Assembly (NCBI GenBank): GCA_037954235.1 | Contig: JBBMOA010000022.1 | Coordinates: forward strand, 5,269,501-5,333,500 | DNA from: Aulostomus chinensis | Lineage: Eukaryota > Chordata > Actinopteri > Syngnathiformes > Aulostomidae | DNA: 64,000 nt | Reading direction: 5' to 3' | Shown: positions 47,701-59,862 of the stretch, piece by piece | Layout: the number at the start of each line of letters is the position of its first letter | How positions within the stretch are numbered: the first letter of the stretch is position 1 | The notes under the pieces: model-generated | Databases searched by the model: none | The model's input: only the letters and a program-made list of their open reading frames with translations | What the model was told of the DNA's origin: nothing | Program-made: the position numbers and the translations under genes

Positions 47701-50700
47701 ACGGCACAGAGGTGCGTTCACAAAAACATGCACAGAGTTCATTAGAACAATTTGAAAAGAAAACAAAAACACACACACGTGCAGAGAAAAACATGGATCA
47801 AACACAAATGCTTAGAGCTATGAGAGTTAAGGCAAGGATTCATGGAAAGCAGTGCATTTACAGCTGGCCAACAATATCCAATACTGCAGAAGGAGAGTGT
47901 GAGTGCATAATTTAAAGTAAAGAGTCAAAGTGCATAATTTGCACGATTCTTTACACAAAACTCTGCATTATGCTACCTGTGGCTTTAACAAGTCTTAGAG
48001 CCTCTGGAATAAAACTAGGTGGTCTAAATAAAACTGTGCAGAATGATTTAACACACAACTTAGCAAATTAGCAATTAAAGGACTGTTAAAAACTCTGGGA
48101 AAGTGCTGAGATTGGCTCTGGATCTTTGAATCACTCTTTTCCAAAGCTCGCACTGCTGCAGGACATCAGATAAGTCACGGAATTTTGAATTGTCTTAGAA
48201 GCCGTGACTGCGCTGCAGTTAAACATCATGGGTTCTCTATACACTCGCAGCAGCATTTTATATCAACTGAAACTGTCAAAAATACTCGGAACAGCAGTAC
48301 AATCAGTTCCGCGCAGTGACAAATACACACGTGATGATCAGCGAGTTGTGGTGGGGTCAGGAACTGGAGGGAGACTGTAGAGCTTAGACCTCAGTCAAGG
48401 CCAGTGAACTAAGAATGGATTAGACATAAAATGTATTTATTCTACCTGCGACCTCCCCCCACCAAGTGTGGTGAAAATCAACCTGCTAGTTTTTGCATAA
48501 TCCTGCTAACAAAATGCTTGGAACACCCAATCTCCCTGCTAGACGCAACAGTGTGCTGGCTGGACTCTTGTCAGACAGTATTTGCCCTGCTGTGTTTCCT
48601 TATTTCTGGAGTCTGTTCAAAGGCAAAGCAGCCCCGTCCAGATCTCCCCATCCTAAAGGATTTCCCCAGGATCTCTGCATCATGTTTGTTGGATAAAATA
48701 TTCAGGGATCTGTAACCATTTGACAAAGTTTTTCCAGCTTGCAGAACACAGTTTGTTTGTGTTGTCTGTGCGAGGATAAGGTTGCGGCTGGCTTCTTTTG
48801 GTTTCTCTTCCATCGGCGCTGTACTGTTTCAGGTCCTGCTGAGCCCTGCGAGAGGTAATAAAACTGCATATCAGCAGGCTTTGCGAAACCCGCGGAGCCA
48901 CACGAGAGACAGAGTCTGGATCTCCCAAATAAGCCTTGACACGTAATTCGCCTCACCTTGGCACTTCGGGCCTGTGTTGGTCCTATCAATAAACAGCCCA
49001 TTTAGCTCAGAGGTCACCGTGAACGACAGCTCTCCTAACAAGTCGGCTAAAAACAAGTATTTGATTGAGGAAGGATTTGAATTCCTCCTTGTATTTGTTA
49101 GTTTTGTCTCACCTCCATTAGTTTCCTAAGTAACTCCTACCACTGGTAGTAACCCCCCCAACCTCCCATGCATCACTCCCAATCAGGGCTCGGGTCACTG
49201 TGCCCGCAGCCTGCAGGCATCACTCATTTAGACTGTGAAGTTCCAATCACTGCCTGACCCCTTTCATCCAATTTCATGGCTTCTTGTGGTGGGCTCGTAC
49301 CCCTGCTGCTCTGCTGTAAAACTCTGTAAACGGACCAACCTCAAGCTCAGGGCCGCCGCTCGTCTCAACAAGACGAGAGGGAGACGAATGTAGTTCAAAT
49401 GAATGTCAAGCCTTGTTATTGTACCTCTTAGTTAACACGGTTTGGCCACTCAAGAGTGCCGGCTTTACCTTCATTCTTATTTCAGACACACTCGCACACA
49501 AATAGCGTGGCTCGAAACACTTCATTACACCGCTGATATAGAAAATAAACCACCTCTGGCTTTGGAAAATGAAAAATCTCAACTTAATCCTGTCGGAACG
49601 GTGCTTGCTGGTCACAATTTGTCTCCGAGGGATATTTTGTGGTTGAAGTTGATGGGGTGCCAAAGTTTTCGATAACACAGTTGTGCTTCATTTGGAAACT
49701 GTATCTCTTTCTCAGAGGTTGGTTTTCTGAAATAATCTATAAACATGTCAACATCCTGCCACGTCGAACACAGAATCAGAGAATCCCTCCCAGGCCAGGG
49801 AGATTATCCCTCATGAATGTTCCAGGTTATTCTGTATTCCCTCTGCCAGGACAGGAAGCCTGGAATTATACAGGAGCACTAAGAGCTGAAATATCGCCAT
49901 GATCAACAGTCACTGAATGCAAAACACACCTGTGCCTTTGACTCCAATTATTTCTCGAAAAGTAACATGAGACTGGACAGATGAGAGGCAAATTATTGAT
50001 ATTTGCTCTGTAATCTATTTGTGAGGAGAGGCATTGTAATTCTTAATGGAACCATTAATGCAGCCATTCAAAAAGTGTAAAAAAAAATACTTCAAAACAT
50101 TGTCAAAAGAATACCTTTGATTCAGAAAACATGTGAGTGTTGATATAATCACACATGGACAGAGTAAATGGGTGCAGGAATAGATAAATTCTTCAAATTT
50201 AAATGAGTAAATTCTGATTTTGAGGTCGTAGTGGAAACATTTTGTGAATACAAACAGAATTGTGGGTAAAAGTCTGTGTCCTCTGCTGAGTGACACTTTC
50301 TCCATCTTTTTGCTCTGTCTACCAAACGGTTGTATCAGGTATTAGAATGATGTCCTACCGACAGCCGCTCCTGCTTTAATTCTGATCCATCAGCTAGAAT
50401 GTAAAAACCTGTACTTTAAGGGTTCTGACTATAAAATGTGATTAAAAAAAAAAAAAAATCCCCCCCCCCAAAAAACCAAAACAATTTCCATCAAGAGTTT
50501 AAAGCTCCAACAGGGCGTCTGTGGAGGGGATGAAAGGCTCCTGTTTGTATATTTGCTGGTCGCAGATCTGATTAAAGGCTAAATGAAACCATGTCAGCTA
50601 AACTCTGCCAGTGGTGGTTGCCACTAGCAACGTACCGCTGAGTGGATCCAAATGCTGGTGGCAAAATAGCTCACCTGTTGCTTTGTGGCTTATTTCAAGT

Positions 50701-50831
50701 AACTGCACCAATAAGAGCATCACTTGTGGTCACTTGTCAGTTCCTAGTCAGAGTAAAATGCATTTCTGTAAATAACTAGCAGGCCTCATTGAACGTGCTG
50801 TTGTAGTGACGACCTGTCGCTCTACCAACAG

Positions 50832-50968
50832 CCAGTGAAAACTGCCACGACTTCCACCCCATGTTCTTCACCCACGATCGCTCCTTCGAGGAATTCTTCT
50901 GTTTCTGCATCCAGCTGCTCAACAAGACCTGGAAGGAGATGAGAGCCACGAGTGAAGACTTCAACAAA
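50832..50968 (+). CDS. elmo1: ELMO1 coding exon 15 (residues 433-478)
   Basis: A 137-nt exon; two bases complete the split Pro codon, then SENCHDFHPMFFTHDRSFEE, FFCFCIQLLNKTWKEMRATS and EDFNK. It closes most of the ELMO domain. Acceptor CTACCAACAG, donor AAA|GTAAGC, ends in phase 0. In the family the next residues begin V-M-Q-V-V, and the short human ELMO1 isoform starts at that Met (recalled). That next exon is not in the window. Confidence 0.97.
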
Positions 50969-53513
50969 GTAAGCTGCCTGTGTTTGGGAAGGTGGGAGGC
51001 TGAGATGACACATCAGGCTACTTCATTGTAACTGGGGTTTGGAGTATTTTCGTCTGTTCGCACTGGGAAATGACAAATTTAAGTACACTTGACTCCAGAA
51101 TGGATGATTAATTTGCTTGATTGTTGAGTGTAGGATGGCGATGGACTGCTTGGAGCTGAAATATTTTCTGCACAAAGCTTCATCAACATAAAGGGCCTGT
51201 TCTTGAGCTGACTGCCACACACAGGATCTATAGTTTTCTTGCCAAGCACCCATGTTGTTTGTTAAAGTAGCAAATGTTCTGGCACCCATGGTGAGTTGGT
51301 CCTAAAGTGAAGTGTACTCAGGGGTTTTTGTTGGTACTTTTCTATCTTGGTGCAGTCCAAAGAGATTGTGCTCTTGACGAAAAAAAAAAAATATATATAT
51401 ATATATAATATGTTATTGGTACTGTATTTTTCCGAAAGGGCACATCATTCATCATCATCAGTAAGATGAGTCTACATAGACACATGAATATGCAAACATT
51501 ATCATTGTGAAAATCAGGCGTGCTTCACTTCAGGGAGTTTTGGTGGACTCCTGCTGCACTCCTACCTGGCCTGCATGTGCACACCCAGGTCCCTGTAACC
51601 TGAAACAGCAGCGTAACTTTATTGACTGGTGAAGTCTCTGACGGGACCAAGGTGAGATCTGGAGGCGTTCTCTTCACTGTGCTGTTATTTCTTTAACGAT
51701 AAAGAGTCAGGAGGCTTATTTCAGTCATTGGAAACATTTCCATGCATGCAGCAAATGTCTTGGGAGATTGAAGGAGTAAAACTAAAACGTGTCCTCACGA
51801 ACCCGGCAGGCCACAGGAGACTCAGTCGGGGAAACAGAATTAAACATTTAGTTCTATTTCCACAGGAGAAATATGTTTTCTCCATCTTGTCGAATACGTT
51901 ATCTAAATAGCTTCGCACCGAGGTGCAGGTGCATCTGGCTTTTAAAGAGAATCAGAGTTGACACTGATGCTGTATAAATTCTTGTTACGCTCAAGACAAC
52001 TCCTCTGGAGTGTGTGTTCTGCTTTGCGCCCCAAGATTATACATTGTTTAGCTAATTTGAATGGATTAACACACCCATGAGGCACTAGCATCCTGCAGGT
52101 TAGAACATGTGCTTTAGATGCCTTAAGTACAGTCCACCGACTTGTTGAAAGTCGCAGTGAGATGCGTTTACGTGTGTCTTTTACGTCCATTTCATTTTAT
52201 TTTTGAAAATATTTCTTATGATGATTTCAATCGAATGTGATGAGGTACAAACAAAAAAAATGGGCGGATTTTGAAAAGTTCGAGGTGTGTCGAGTTATCA
52301 TGACAGACGGCATCACTAGTTCTGTTTTGTACACAAGAAGCAGAACCGGCATCCCTTGTTCTTAACTGTCATTGTGACGATGATATCTTATAGTCTGTTA
52401 TGATCATCGGACTGTGACGTGAAGCCGTGTGCTTTAATCTGTCCACGTTTGAGCGTTTTGTTTTGGGTTTTTTTTCAGCGTATATTTTTCCAAGGGCATC
52501 CTGGAGAGCTCTTTCCAGCGTTATTTTCTCTCTGACATGAAACATTAGCTGCCTCCCTTGGCTGAGCTACTAATTAGGCTCCTACATCTTCATTTGAAGC
52601 TCTTTTCAGTCTGGATGAAGATGAAAAACTTCCTGTTAGCTGGCTAATGTTGACTCGCCTCACATAGTCGACGTGTGTTTGCGCTGCCAGACACTGGAAG
52701 TCATGAGCTGTTTATGACGCATATTGAATGTTGTCCGTTCAATTGGGCATTAGTTGTGGCAATCAACAGATGCCTCTTTGTATCCTGATTGTCTGCCTGA
52801 TTTGTCAAACAAAGTACTCTGATCTTACAGTGTCAGACACATTCAGACCAGCTTCAAGCCCCTCTGTTCCCCAGCCATTGCTGGTGTGTTGTAGCTCACA
52901 GCTCAGCTCCAGGTTCACTCTGCAGGTTAAGAAAGAAAATATTCACTCAGCAGGGGATTCATGGTTTGTCAGCAGGGTTATGTAAAACTACAAGGCTGAT
53001 TCTCAGTGGGGTAGCATGAGCCAGTGAAGGGGCAAATCTTCAAAATTGTTCTTTTTTTACATCGTGTGAGGTAAAGCCCCTCATTTTTTGTCTGCGAACA
53101 GATTAAATTAATGTGTCAGCGGTTGTTTGGTTGTGAATGAAATGTTGAAGGACTGCAGTTTAAGATAATCGGTCTTTAAGAACACGTAAGGGCCAGAAAT
53201 GTCCTGACTATAAAAGACAAAAGCACGTGAAAGGTTTTTCCCACTTTTAAGTCTCTTCCCGCTCACCACCTCACTACAACCCTCGGGTGTGTTACGTTCC
53301 TATATGTGCTGTCATAAGCCAGACAAAACAAAGAGAAGTTGCTTGGATTGAGAAAACTCAGATTTCACACGCAGGAAATAACTGAGTGATATGAATAATG
53401 GATCGTTGTGTCTTGAGACTTGCTACAACATCGCTGATCCACTTTAGGATGCAGTGATTGAAGAATCAACGGTAGACGAGATCAAAAGCGTAACAGTGGC
53501 TAGATAAATGTTA

Positions 53514-54130
53514 GAGTGATACTTCATCCAAAAAGTCTATTTTATCTTCCAAGTGCTAGAAAATACTTGTCTTGACTTCACAAAGACACTTTTTTCCTCC
53601 TCCTGCATTCCTTCTTTGTGACTCTAGCGTACAGAAAGAGTCAGCAATTGGGTATTGAGCTTGACGCTAATGCTAACTGATGGCTAACAACAGCACAATT
53701 TTCAAAAAAATGTCTGTGAACAGACTCTTAAACTCATCATCCTGCATAATCCACGTGTTAATCCAGCCGTATGCTTGGTAATCCATAAACGCTTGTATTT
53801 GGGCTGAGAACAAACTGTACTACTACTGTGAACAATTGAGACGTGTGACCAGCTAACTCGCTTGTGCTCGTCCGTATTCGTTCAAAGAAGCAGCAACATG
53901 CAAACTGCAATAAAGTTTGTTTTTAGCACAAATCAAAACGTGGTTTTGGACAGTTTTGCAATCAGTCGGCATCAGCCTCAAGCTGAATATGTGTAGCTGG
54001 CTCCTCCTGCATTCTGGAGTTACCTCGAAGCAAGACAGGAGAGGAAAGTCATCTCTGTGAGCAGAAAACACCGGTCTCTAAGTACTTCAGATGCAAAATG
54101 CACTTCACTGTGGGTGAAGTATTGCTTTTA
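53514..54130. repeat. MITE-like dispersed repeat, copy 3 (most complete)
   Basis: Starts GTGATACTTCATCCAAAAAG and ends GGGTGAAGTATTGCTTTTA, so the termini are inverted relative to each other over about 15 bp. Interior blocks match the 4.65 kb copy in order. No coding capacity seen, which fits a non-autonomous DNA element. Confidence 0.65.
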
Positions 54131-55714
54131 ATCCTCACCAACTTCTATGTTTTCACACTTGCCGTTAACAACTAAAACACAACTTGTGTTATTAACTGAT
54201 ATTCATTCTCAGACCAGCTCTGATCAGCTTGGAATAACTTCTCGTGTTACCCCTTTGTCATATACTTCTAGTTTTAGAGGGTTGAGCAAGCTTCTTAACA
54301 AGCCATCCTGCTCTCCAGTCCCATCCTGCACACCTCGTCCTGATACGAGTCTCTTTCGATACAGAGCTGGGCGAGATGATGCCTCCCTGCTCGACCTCAT
54401 CTCCCATCACACACTACCTCGGGAGTTTGAGATTCAGCAGCAGCAGCTTGTCGATAGTTAGGCTGTGTAGTCTCGAGGGGTTCCTATCAGCTAAATGGTG
54501 CGTGTGGAGCTCTGCGCTTTCAACCGCAAACACTGCGTCGCAGTTTGTTTCCACTAGGGATGTAGAAACACTCTGGAGACATCAGAGCTTATGATAACAT
54601 CTGAAAGTTAGCTCCCACCAAACCCTGTCAACAAGAAACTCAGTTGTTTGTGTCGTTGACTGCATTTAAAACTGTTCCGATGATATACAAGAGGAAGATG
54701 CTCCAGATGCCATGAAGATCCTATTTTATCTGGAAGTAGAGACAAAATTGGACTAATCTGGAGAAAGAAAATTGGTTTGTGGTGCTAGTTCTTTGAAGGA
54801 CTGTAAATGAATCCATGAATGACGAGATAAAATAAAATTCAAACCGTAAAAATAATCCTTCGTAGTGTCACACTCACCCAGCAGTTAGAGAGGCTTTAGC
54901 TTCTGTACTGTGTTGAATATCTGAGCAAGATCGAATTTACACAAAACTGGTTCATGCGTCCTAGTAAGTAGAAGTGCACGATGTAGAGCGTGCGACTCCT
55001 CCAAGGTGACCGTGTTTTTTCAATATAAATGCAGTTTTTTTTGTTACATTAAAAGGATTTAATTAAATATTCAAAACGAGATCTTCCTTGGACAGTGCCA
55101 GGAGATCTTTTTGATTTGACGTGTTTGCATTCATCTGAAGCCTGACAACACTACTGGAGGAACCATCGCACGTTTTTAATGACTTTTAGTCAAATATAAT
55201 CCCGTCGCTGTTTGAGGACTAAGATTATTTCCTTTGTCATTTCCAGCCCTGCTTCTAACATCGTGTTAATTTCAGCGAAGAAAAGTAGTTTAAAGACATT
55301 CGTTGGCCACTACGTTCTGAGATTTCATCGACTGAAATTAACAGTAGGACTCAAATATAACTAAAGTAGATGTGTTTTACTAAAAAGACTAAGAATAAAA
55401 CCAAAAATCTAAATCAGCTGCCAAGAAAATCCTGAGGAGCCGTATTAAAAGGAAAAACAAGAAAAAACTGTGGTTAAGCTGTTCATGGACTAAGATGAGA
55501 CTTTTGGTTCACTATAATGTCACTAAAATAGAAACAGCATGGCTATATATGATGACTTATATATAAATGATGTGACACATAGGACTATATTTTAAAAAAT
55601 AGCTGCCAAAATCAACACTATAAACAAAAATAAATCCTGACTGTTGAACTATAATATGTAAATTTGCTCATGTTGCCAGTCTACGCACAGTGTTATGTAG
55701 ATATCCTCTTAAGG

Positions 55715-55764
<50 letters not shown>
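55715..55764. repeat. (GT)n microsatellite
   Basis: Uninterrupted repeat; an interrupted TG/CG tract follows at about 55901-55966 and a CA tract at 56119-56146. Confidence 0.95.
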
Positions 55765-55768
<4 letters not shown>

Positions 55769-56489
55769 AACTGTGTCGAGGATAATTCGGAGGGTGTCCT
55801 CTTCCAAACATAGCTACATTTCCCTGCAGCTCCTACAGTAGCAGTCAGACCCTGGCAGCGTTCTGAGCTATAGAATACTAAATCGCCTTATTAGAGTGCG
55901 TGCGTGAGTGTGTGTGTGTGTGTGTGTGTGTGCGTGTGCATGTGTGTGTGTGTGTGCGCGCGCACGGGTGAGCGCATGAGCGTTTCATAAACACTGATGG
56001 CTCTTCATGGCTGACTGAGCATTTACTCTGCATACACAAGCACACTACCTCAACATGAAGTCATGCTCATTTAAGACAAAGGAAACAAAAGCTTAAATAA
56101 AGCTCGAAATGCAGCGATACACACACACACACACACACACACACACGTACCCACACACATAGTTGTAGAGTTTCTATAGGCGTGGTTTCCTTTTTTACAA
56201 ATGTTATTCTGTAGAGAAAGGTGTGCTGTGTGGACATGTTGACTGTGTAATGGAGGCAAGTCTGATGCTCCTGGGGCGCAGTGCCGACCATCAGGCAGCC
56301 GTTTCCCCTGTTTCCATAGCAACCTCTGTCCATTTACTGCTGCTGCGCTGCACTTCTGTGGCTCTGTTTCAGTAAGATGGAGCCACTTCTCCGCTGTATC
56401 TGTTGTGTTTATGTGCGTCAGTGTTCGTGAACGTCTATCAGAGACTGTGTGCTGCTGCCCGTAGTCTCTTCATCCAAAGTCTCAGAACA

Positions 56490-56563
56490 CCCCCCCCCCA
56501 TCAGAGCCCCCACCCCCACCACTGCTCCACCACCACCAACACCAACACCACCACCACCACCAG
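56490..56563. repeat. CCA/CCACAA trinucleotide-type repeat
   Basis: C-rich then (CCA)n with AACACC interruptions. Confidence 0.9.
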
Positions 56564-56744
56564 AGGAAATAAAGCCTCCATCTCTCTCCACTCAAGCACT
56601 TGGAGGAAGAAAAAAAATCCCTTACTGATGTAGCGGCTTGCAGCCACTCACGATACCCCTCCTCCTCCTTCTTCTCCTCCTCGTCCTTCGTCCCTCCCTT
56701 CCTACCTCCCCCTCTGTCTAAACCTCTCTCTCCACTCATCTCTC

Positions 56745-56808
56745 CCACACACACACACACACACACACTTACACACACACACACACACACACACATGCAC
56801 ACACACAC
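56745..56808. repeat. (CA)n microsatellite, interrupted
   Basis: CA repeats broken by TT and TG. Confidence 0.93.
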
Positions 56809-56869
56809 TTATCATGTGATCCACTTGCTGCACCACAATTGGCGTTTCTGATCATGGCGTGTGTCCAAT

Positions 56870-57365
56870 CAGGGCTTAAGCCCGGAGATCAACATAAGCG
56901 AAGAGGAGCAGCCTGGCTGATGCTCTTAGAGTCACAGAGGGAGGGAAGAAGGCAGGTAGAGAAGAATACACAAATAATAAAGTAGAGGAGGAATAGAGTA
57001 TCTTAGAAAAGAAGCACAGCTTGGATTGTTTTTTTTTGTTTGTTTGTTTGTTTGTTTTAATTTGAAGGAAATATACTAAAAGCGAGGTAGGAGATGTCAA
57101 GGAATAACTAAAAGACAGGAAGAGGAGGAAAGGCAAAAGGAGTTGCACAAGTCGTTGTTGTTGATTTCTCCATCACTGTGGCTAACGCAAAAGCTAACTG
57201 TCAGCCACAGTCAGCTAGACTGCTCCTCTAAGGAGCCATCTGCTCCCTCCATCCATCCCCGTCTCCTTTCGGGCGCTAGAAACTCCTTCTCTGTGAAAGC
57301 CACGAGGATTCATCAGTCACTGTGGAGAGTATCACACCACACTTAGAACCATGGAGGTGACATGT
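56870..57365 (+). promoter_or_regulatory. elmo1: Candidate internal ELMO1 first exon / promoter region (speculative)
   Basis: Complex, partly purine-rich sequence ends in a full-consensus donor, CAT|GTAAGT at 57364-57365, preceded by ATGGAGGTGACAT (ATG at 57352). It sits in the intron before the exon whose second codon should be the start Met of the short ELMO1 isoform known in mammals (recalled). The local ATG would be out of frame with that exon, so this would have to be an untranslated leader exon. No TATA box or mapped start can be shown. Confidence 0.25.
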
Positions 57366-58137
57366 AAGTACTGAGAGTCTAGTGGGAAAGAGTGTTTTTC
57401 AATTAACATGGATGGCTAAAGTGGGGGAGGAGGGGGGGGGGGGGGTCGGTAGTAAGGGAGGAAGAGGGAGTGTTTGTGTTGTTGCCTGGATGCGGAGGAG
57501 GTGGATGGAGAGAGAAGAAAGGGCAGGGAGGGATGGGACAGGGAGATAGAGCGGAAGAGAAAGAGAAGGGGCAGATGGGGCTGTGTGGACTCGGCGAGGC
57601 GTAAGCAGGTTAGACCAGATCACAGCCTTTTCATTTTTCAGTCAGTCACACAAACATAATCTGCTAGATTAAAATTACACCCTCTCACATAAAACCCTCA
57701 TCCCCATATTCATCTACTCTCCATCACACTCCAGGCATCCTCTGTCCTCCAGTGTGTGTATATGTGTGGTGGGGGTTGGGCTTTGTTATGAATGGGATTA
57801 CTCCTCATCACCAACACCCACCGTTGTCACCAGAGGAATTCAATGCCAGTACTACTGTCTCCTCCACTGTCGCTCAGCCTCGGATGAGATTCCCCAAGAG
57901 TTTCATCCAGAACGGTTTGACACGAGATTACAGCAAAATACTACCAATCCCGTATTTCTTTACTTTTGGACAGCGTTGCATCCACTAACATCCTTTCCAG
58001 GAGCGTCTTCTACTTCGGAGTGATGCTTTGGTCAACAAGGTGCTGAAATATGTTATCAATTGACAGGAAGTTGAACCTGAATCAAGCAAAAACGCCCTGA
58101 AGTGTGTTTCAACTTCTCAAATGTACTGACAAGCTTT

Positions 58138-58260
58138 TTTTTTTCTGATTTTTAAATCAGAAAAAAACTTTATTGATCCCCGAGTGGGATTTTCACCTTG
58201 AGGTGCTCAGGTTCAAGAAGCATTTAAGTGTAAAAATAAATAAATAAATAAAATGGTAAA
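58138..58260. repeat. Short hairpin plus retroelement-like tail (TTTATTGATCCCCGAG)
   Basis: A 14-bp-arm hairpin (58138-58151 with 58154-58167, T-rich/A-rich around CTGATTT) runs into ACTTTATTGATCCCCGAGTG, a phrase typical of ends of fish retroelements as recalled, followed by AAATA repeats at about 58236-58253. The family is not certain. Confidence 0.45.
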
Positions 58261-58608
58261 ATAGAAAAGCTGTGTAGACATAGTACAACAATACGTACTA
58301 CAGGCAATAAAATGATAAAAGAGGAGAAATGAAATGTACAAATGTACCACATACGTCAAAGTGTAATGACAGCATACTGTATATGAGTGGAAAATACAAC
58401 TTGTGCACGGAAAAAACAGGATTATTTCAGTCTTTGTAAGGTATTTTTTATGGTAAAGAATGCATTTTAATGACTGATCTGAGGATAAATGGCAAATTCC
58501 TCCATAACTGAATTGAAAAACCAGATTGCAGCCTGAAAACCAGATTGTCGTGTTTTTTTTATGCATCATTATTAGAAAGTTTGGCATTTCGGGAGTTCAG
58601 ATCTAATT

Positions 58609-59862
58609 AAAGGGCCAGTGTGTAGGATTTGGAGGGATGTGCTGGCGGAAATGTAATATTCATCATGACTAAGTTTTCATTATGCATAATCACCACATAT
58701 GTGATTTTTCATATGCATGAGATCAAGTCTGACATCTTAGACAGTTTCTTGAGTTCCCCCGAGGTTTCGAAGTTCATCCAGTGCTCCCCCTGTCCTGAGA
58801 TCAGCAGTGAACATCTGGAGGTTGGTTCTCTGACATGGTGGACCTTCTCCTCCTCACCTCTCGTTGACTCAGATCAGGGAGTGACAAGTAGGTCACCATC
58901 CCCAGATTCCTCCGTGTCTCTGCAGTAGCCTGCAGTGGACAAACCAAACACATTTTTGTTCTTGCGTCGAGGTTGCCACTCGAGTTGTGGGAAAATAAAG
59001 TACCTACATTTCGAGAAATGGGACAACCATACTGATTATTTCCCACTAGATAATGAAATAATGTTGTTGTCAGGCAAAGACATGAAAATAAAACAGCATC
59101 AGGACAAGCGGGGGGAGAGAACAGGGAAAAAGACTGAGGAGAGGGACAAGTGTGACACAAGAGTGACACTGAAGTTGCCTGTTTTCTGCTAGACTGGTGA
59201 TTTAGCCTGAAGGCCACCCTAAGTCTTACTAAATGCTTGGAAAGGAAGGCAGTGGTACTCACTAATTCAGTTTGTGAGATTCTGGAAAACAAATTTAATA
59301 ATTTTACTTTAAATCCAACCAAAAATGGACTTTTTAAAGATGCGCGTGTACACATTCGACTGAAATTGTACTCAGACCAACAGACCCAGATAATGCAGTT
59401 GGAAATCACATGAATCAGATGTGTTTATCCGCATGAATCAGCCCCCAAACTGGCCCCGCATTCTGCTAAAGCTCCATAGATCCCTCCGTGATGTTTAACC
59501 TGGAAGTTGAACAGTGAAGGGGGGAATCGTGGTGGTGTAAAAAGATGGTGTAAAACACTTTTGTGGACACATGACGAGACAAACTTTATCCTGTCTCAGC
59601 TGAAGGACCAGTTGTTTCCTGTGATAGTCGTTGAATTAAAGCCCAGTGTCAACGAGGATGCTGCTGTTTCTCTCAATTGGTGTGTGATGCAAAAAATGAA
59701 CTGGAAGAAAGTCAAACCGCTGTAGAGGGAGGTACCGCCACTTACCTTTCTGGAGGTGGACACGTTTTGGTGAATGAATCGATTCTCCCCTGTTCATGTA
59801 TATGGGGATGACGACACTGGCCCAGTTAACCCAGCTACTGAAATCCTACACACTGGTCCTTT
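58609..59862. mobile_element. TIR-bounded non-autonomous DNA transposon candidate (1.25 kb)
   Basis: The left end AGGGCCAGTGTGTAGGATTT (58611-58630) recurs as a reverse complement at 59841-59860 with one mismatch. TTA occurs immediately outside both ends (58607-58609 and 59861-59863), a possible 3-bp target duplication. The interior has no recognisable transposase. The longest open frame, minus strand 59409-58801 (202 codons), has low-complexity Ser/Leu content and no motif I know. The superfamily (PIF/Harbinger-like by duplication length) is a guess. Confidence 0.6.

Larger units (their letters stand above)
33175..50831 (+). other. elmo1: ELMO1 intron 14 (17.7 kb)
   Basis: I find no coding exon. 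It contains a TA/CA/TG alternating block (40549-40900), a retroelement-like 3' end (about 43440-43510), a 97-bp-period duplication inside CA tracts (44201-44445), several CA and CT tracts (41680-41711, 44584-44760, 45797-45829), and poly-A/poly-C at 50440-50475. Long complex, non-repetitive stretches (for example 34-40 kb, 46-50 kb) could hold regulatory elements, but none can be named from sequence alone. Confidence 0.75.

Noticed and set aside
58801..59409. 202-codon minus-strand frame
   Set aside because: No recognisable domain, and it lies inside a TIR-bounded repeat; not called as a gene.
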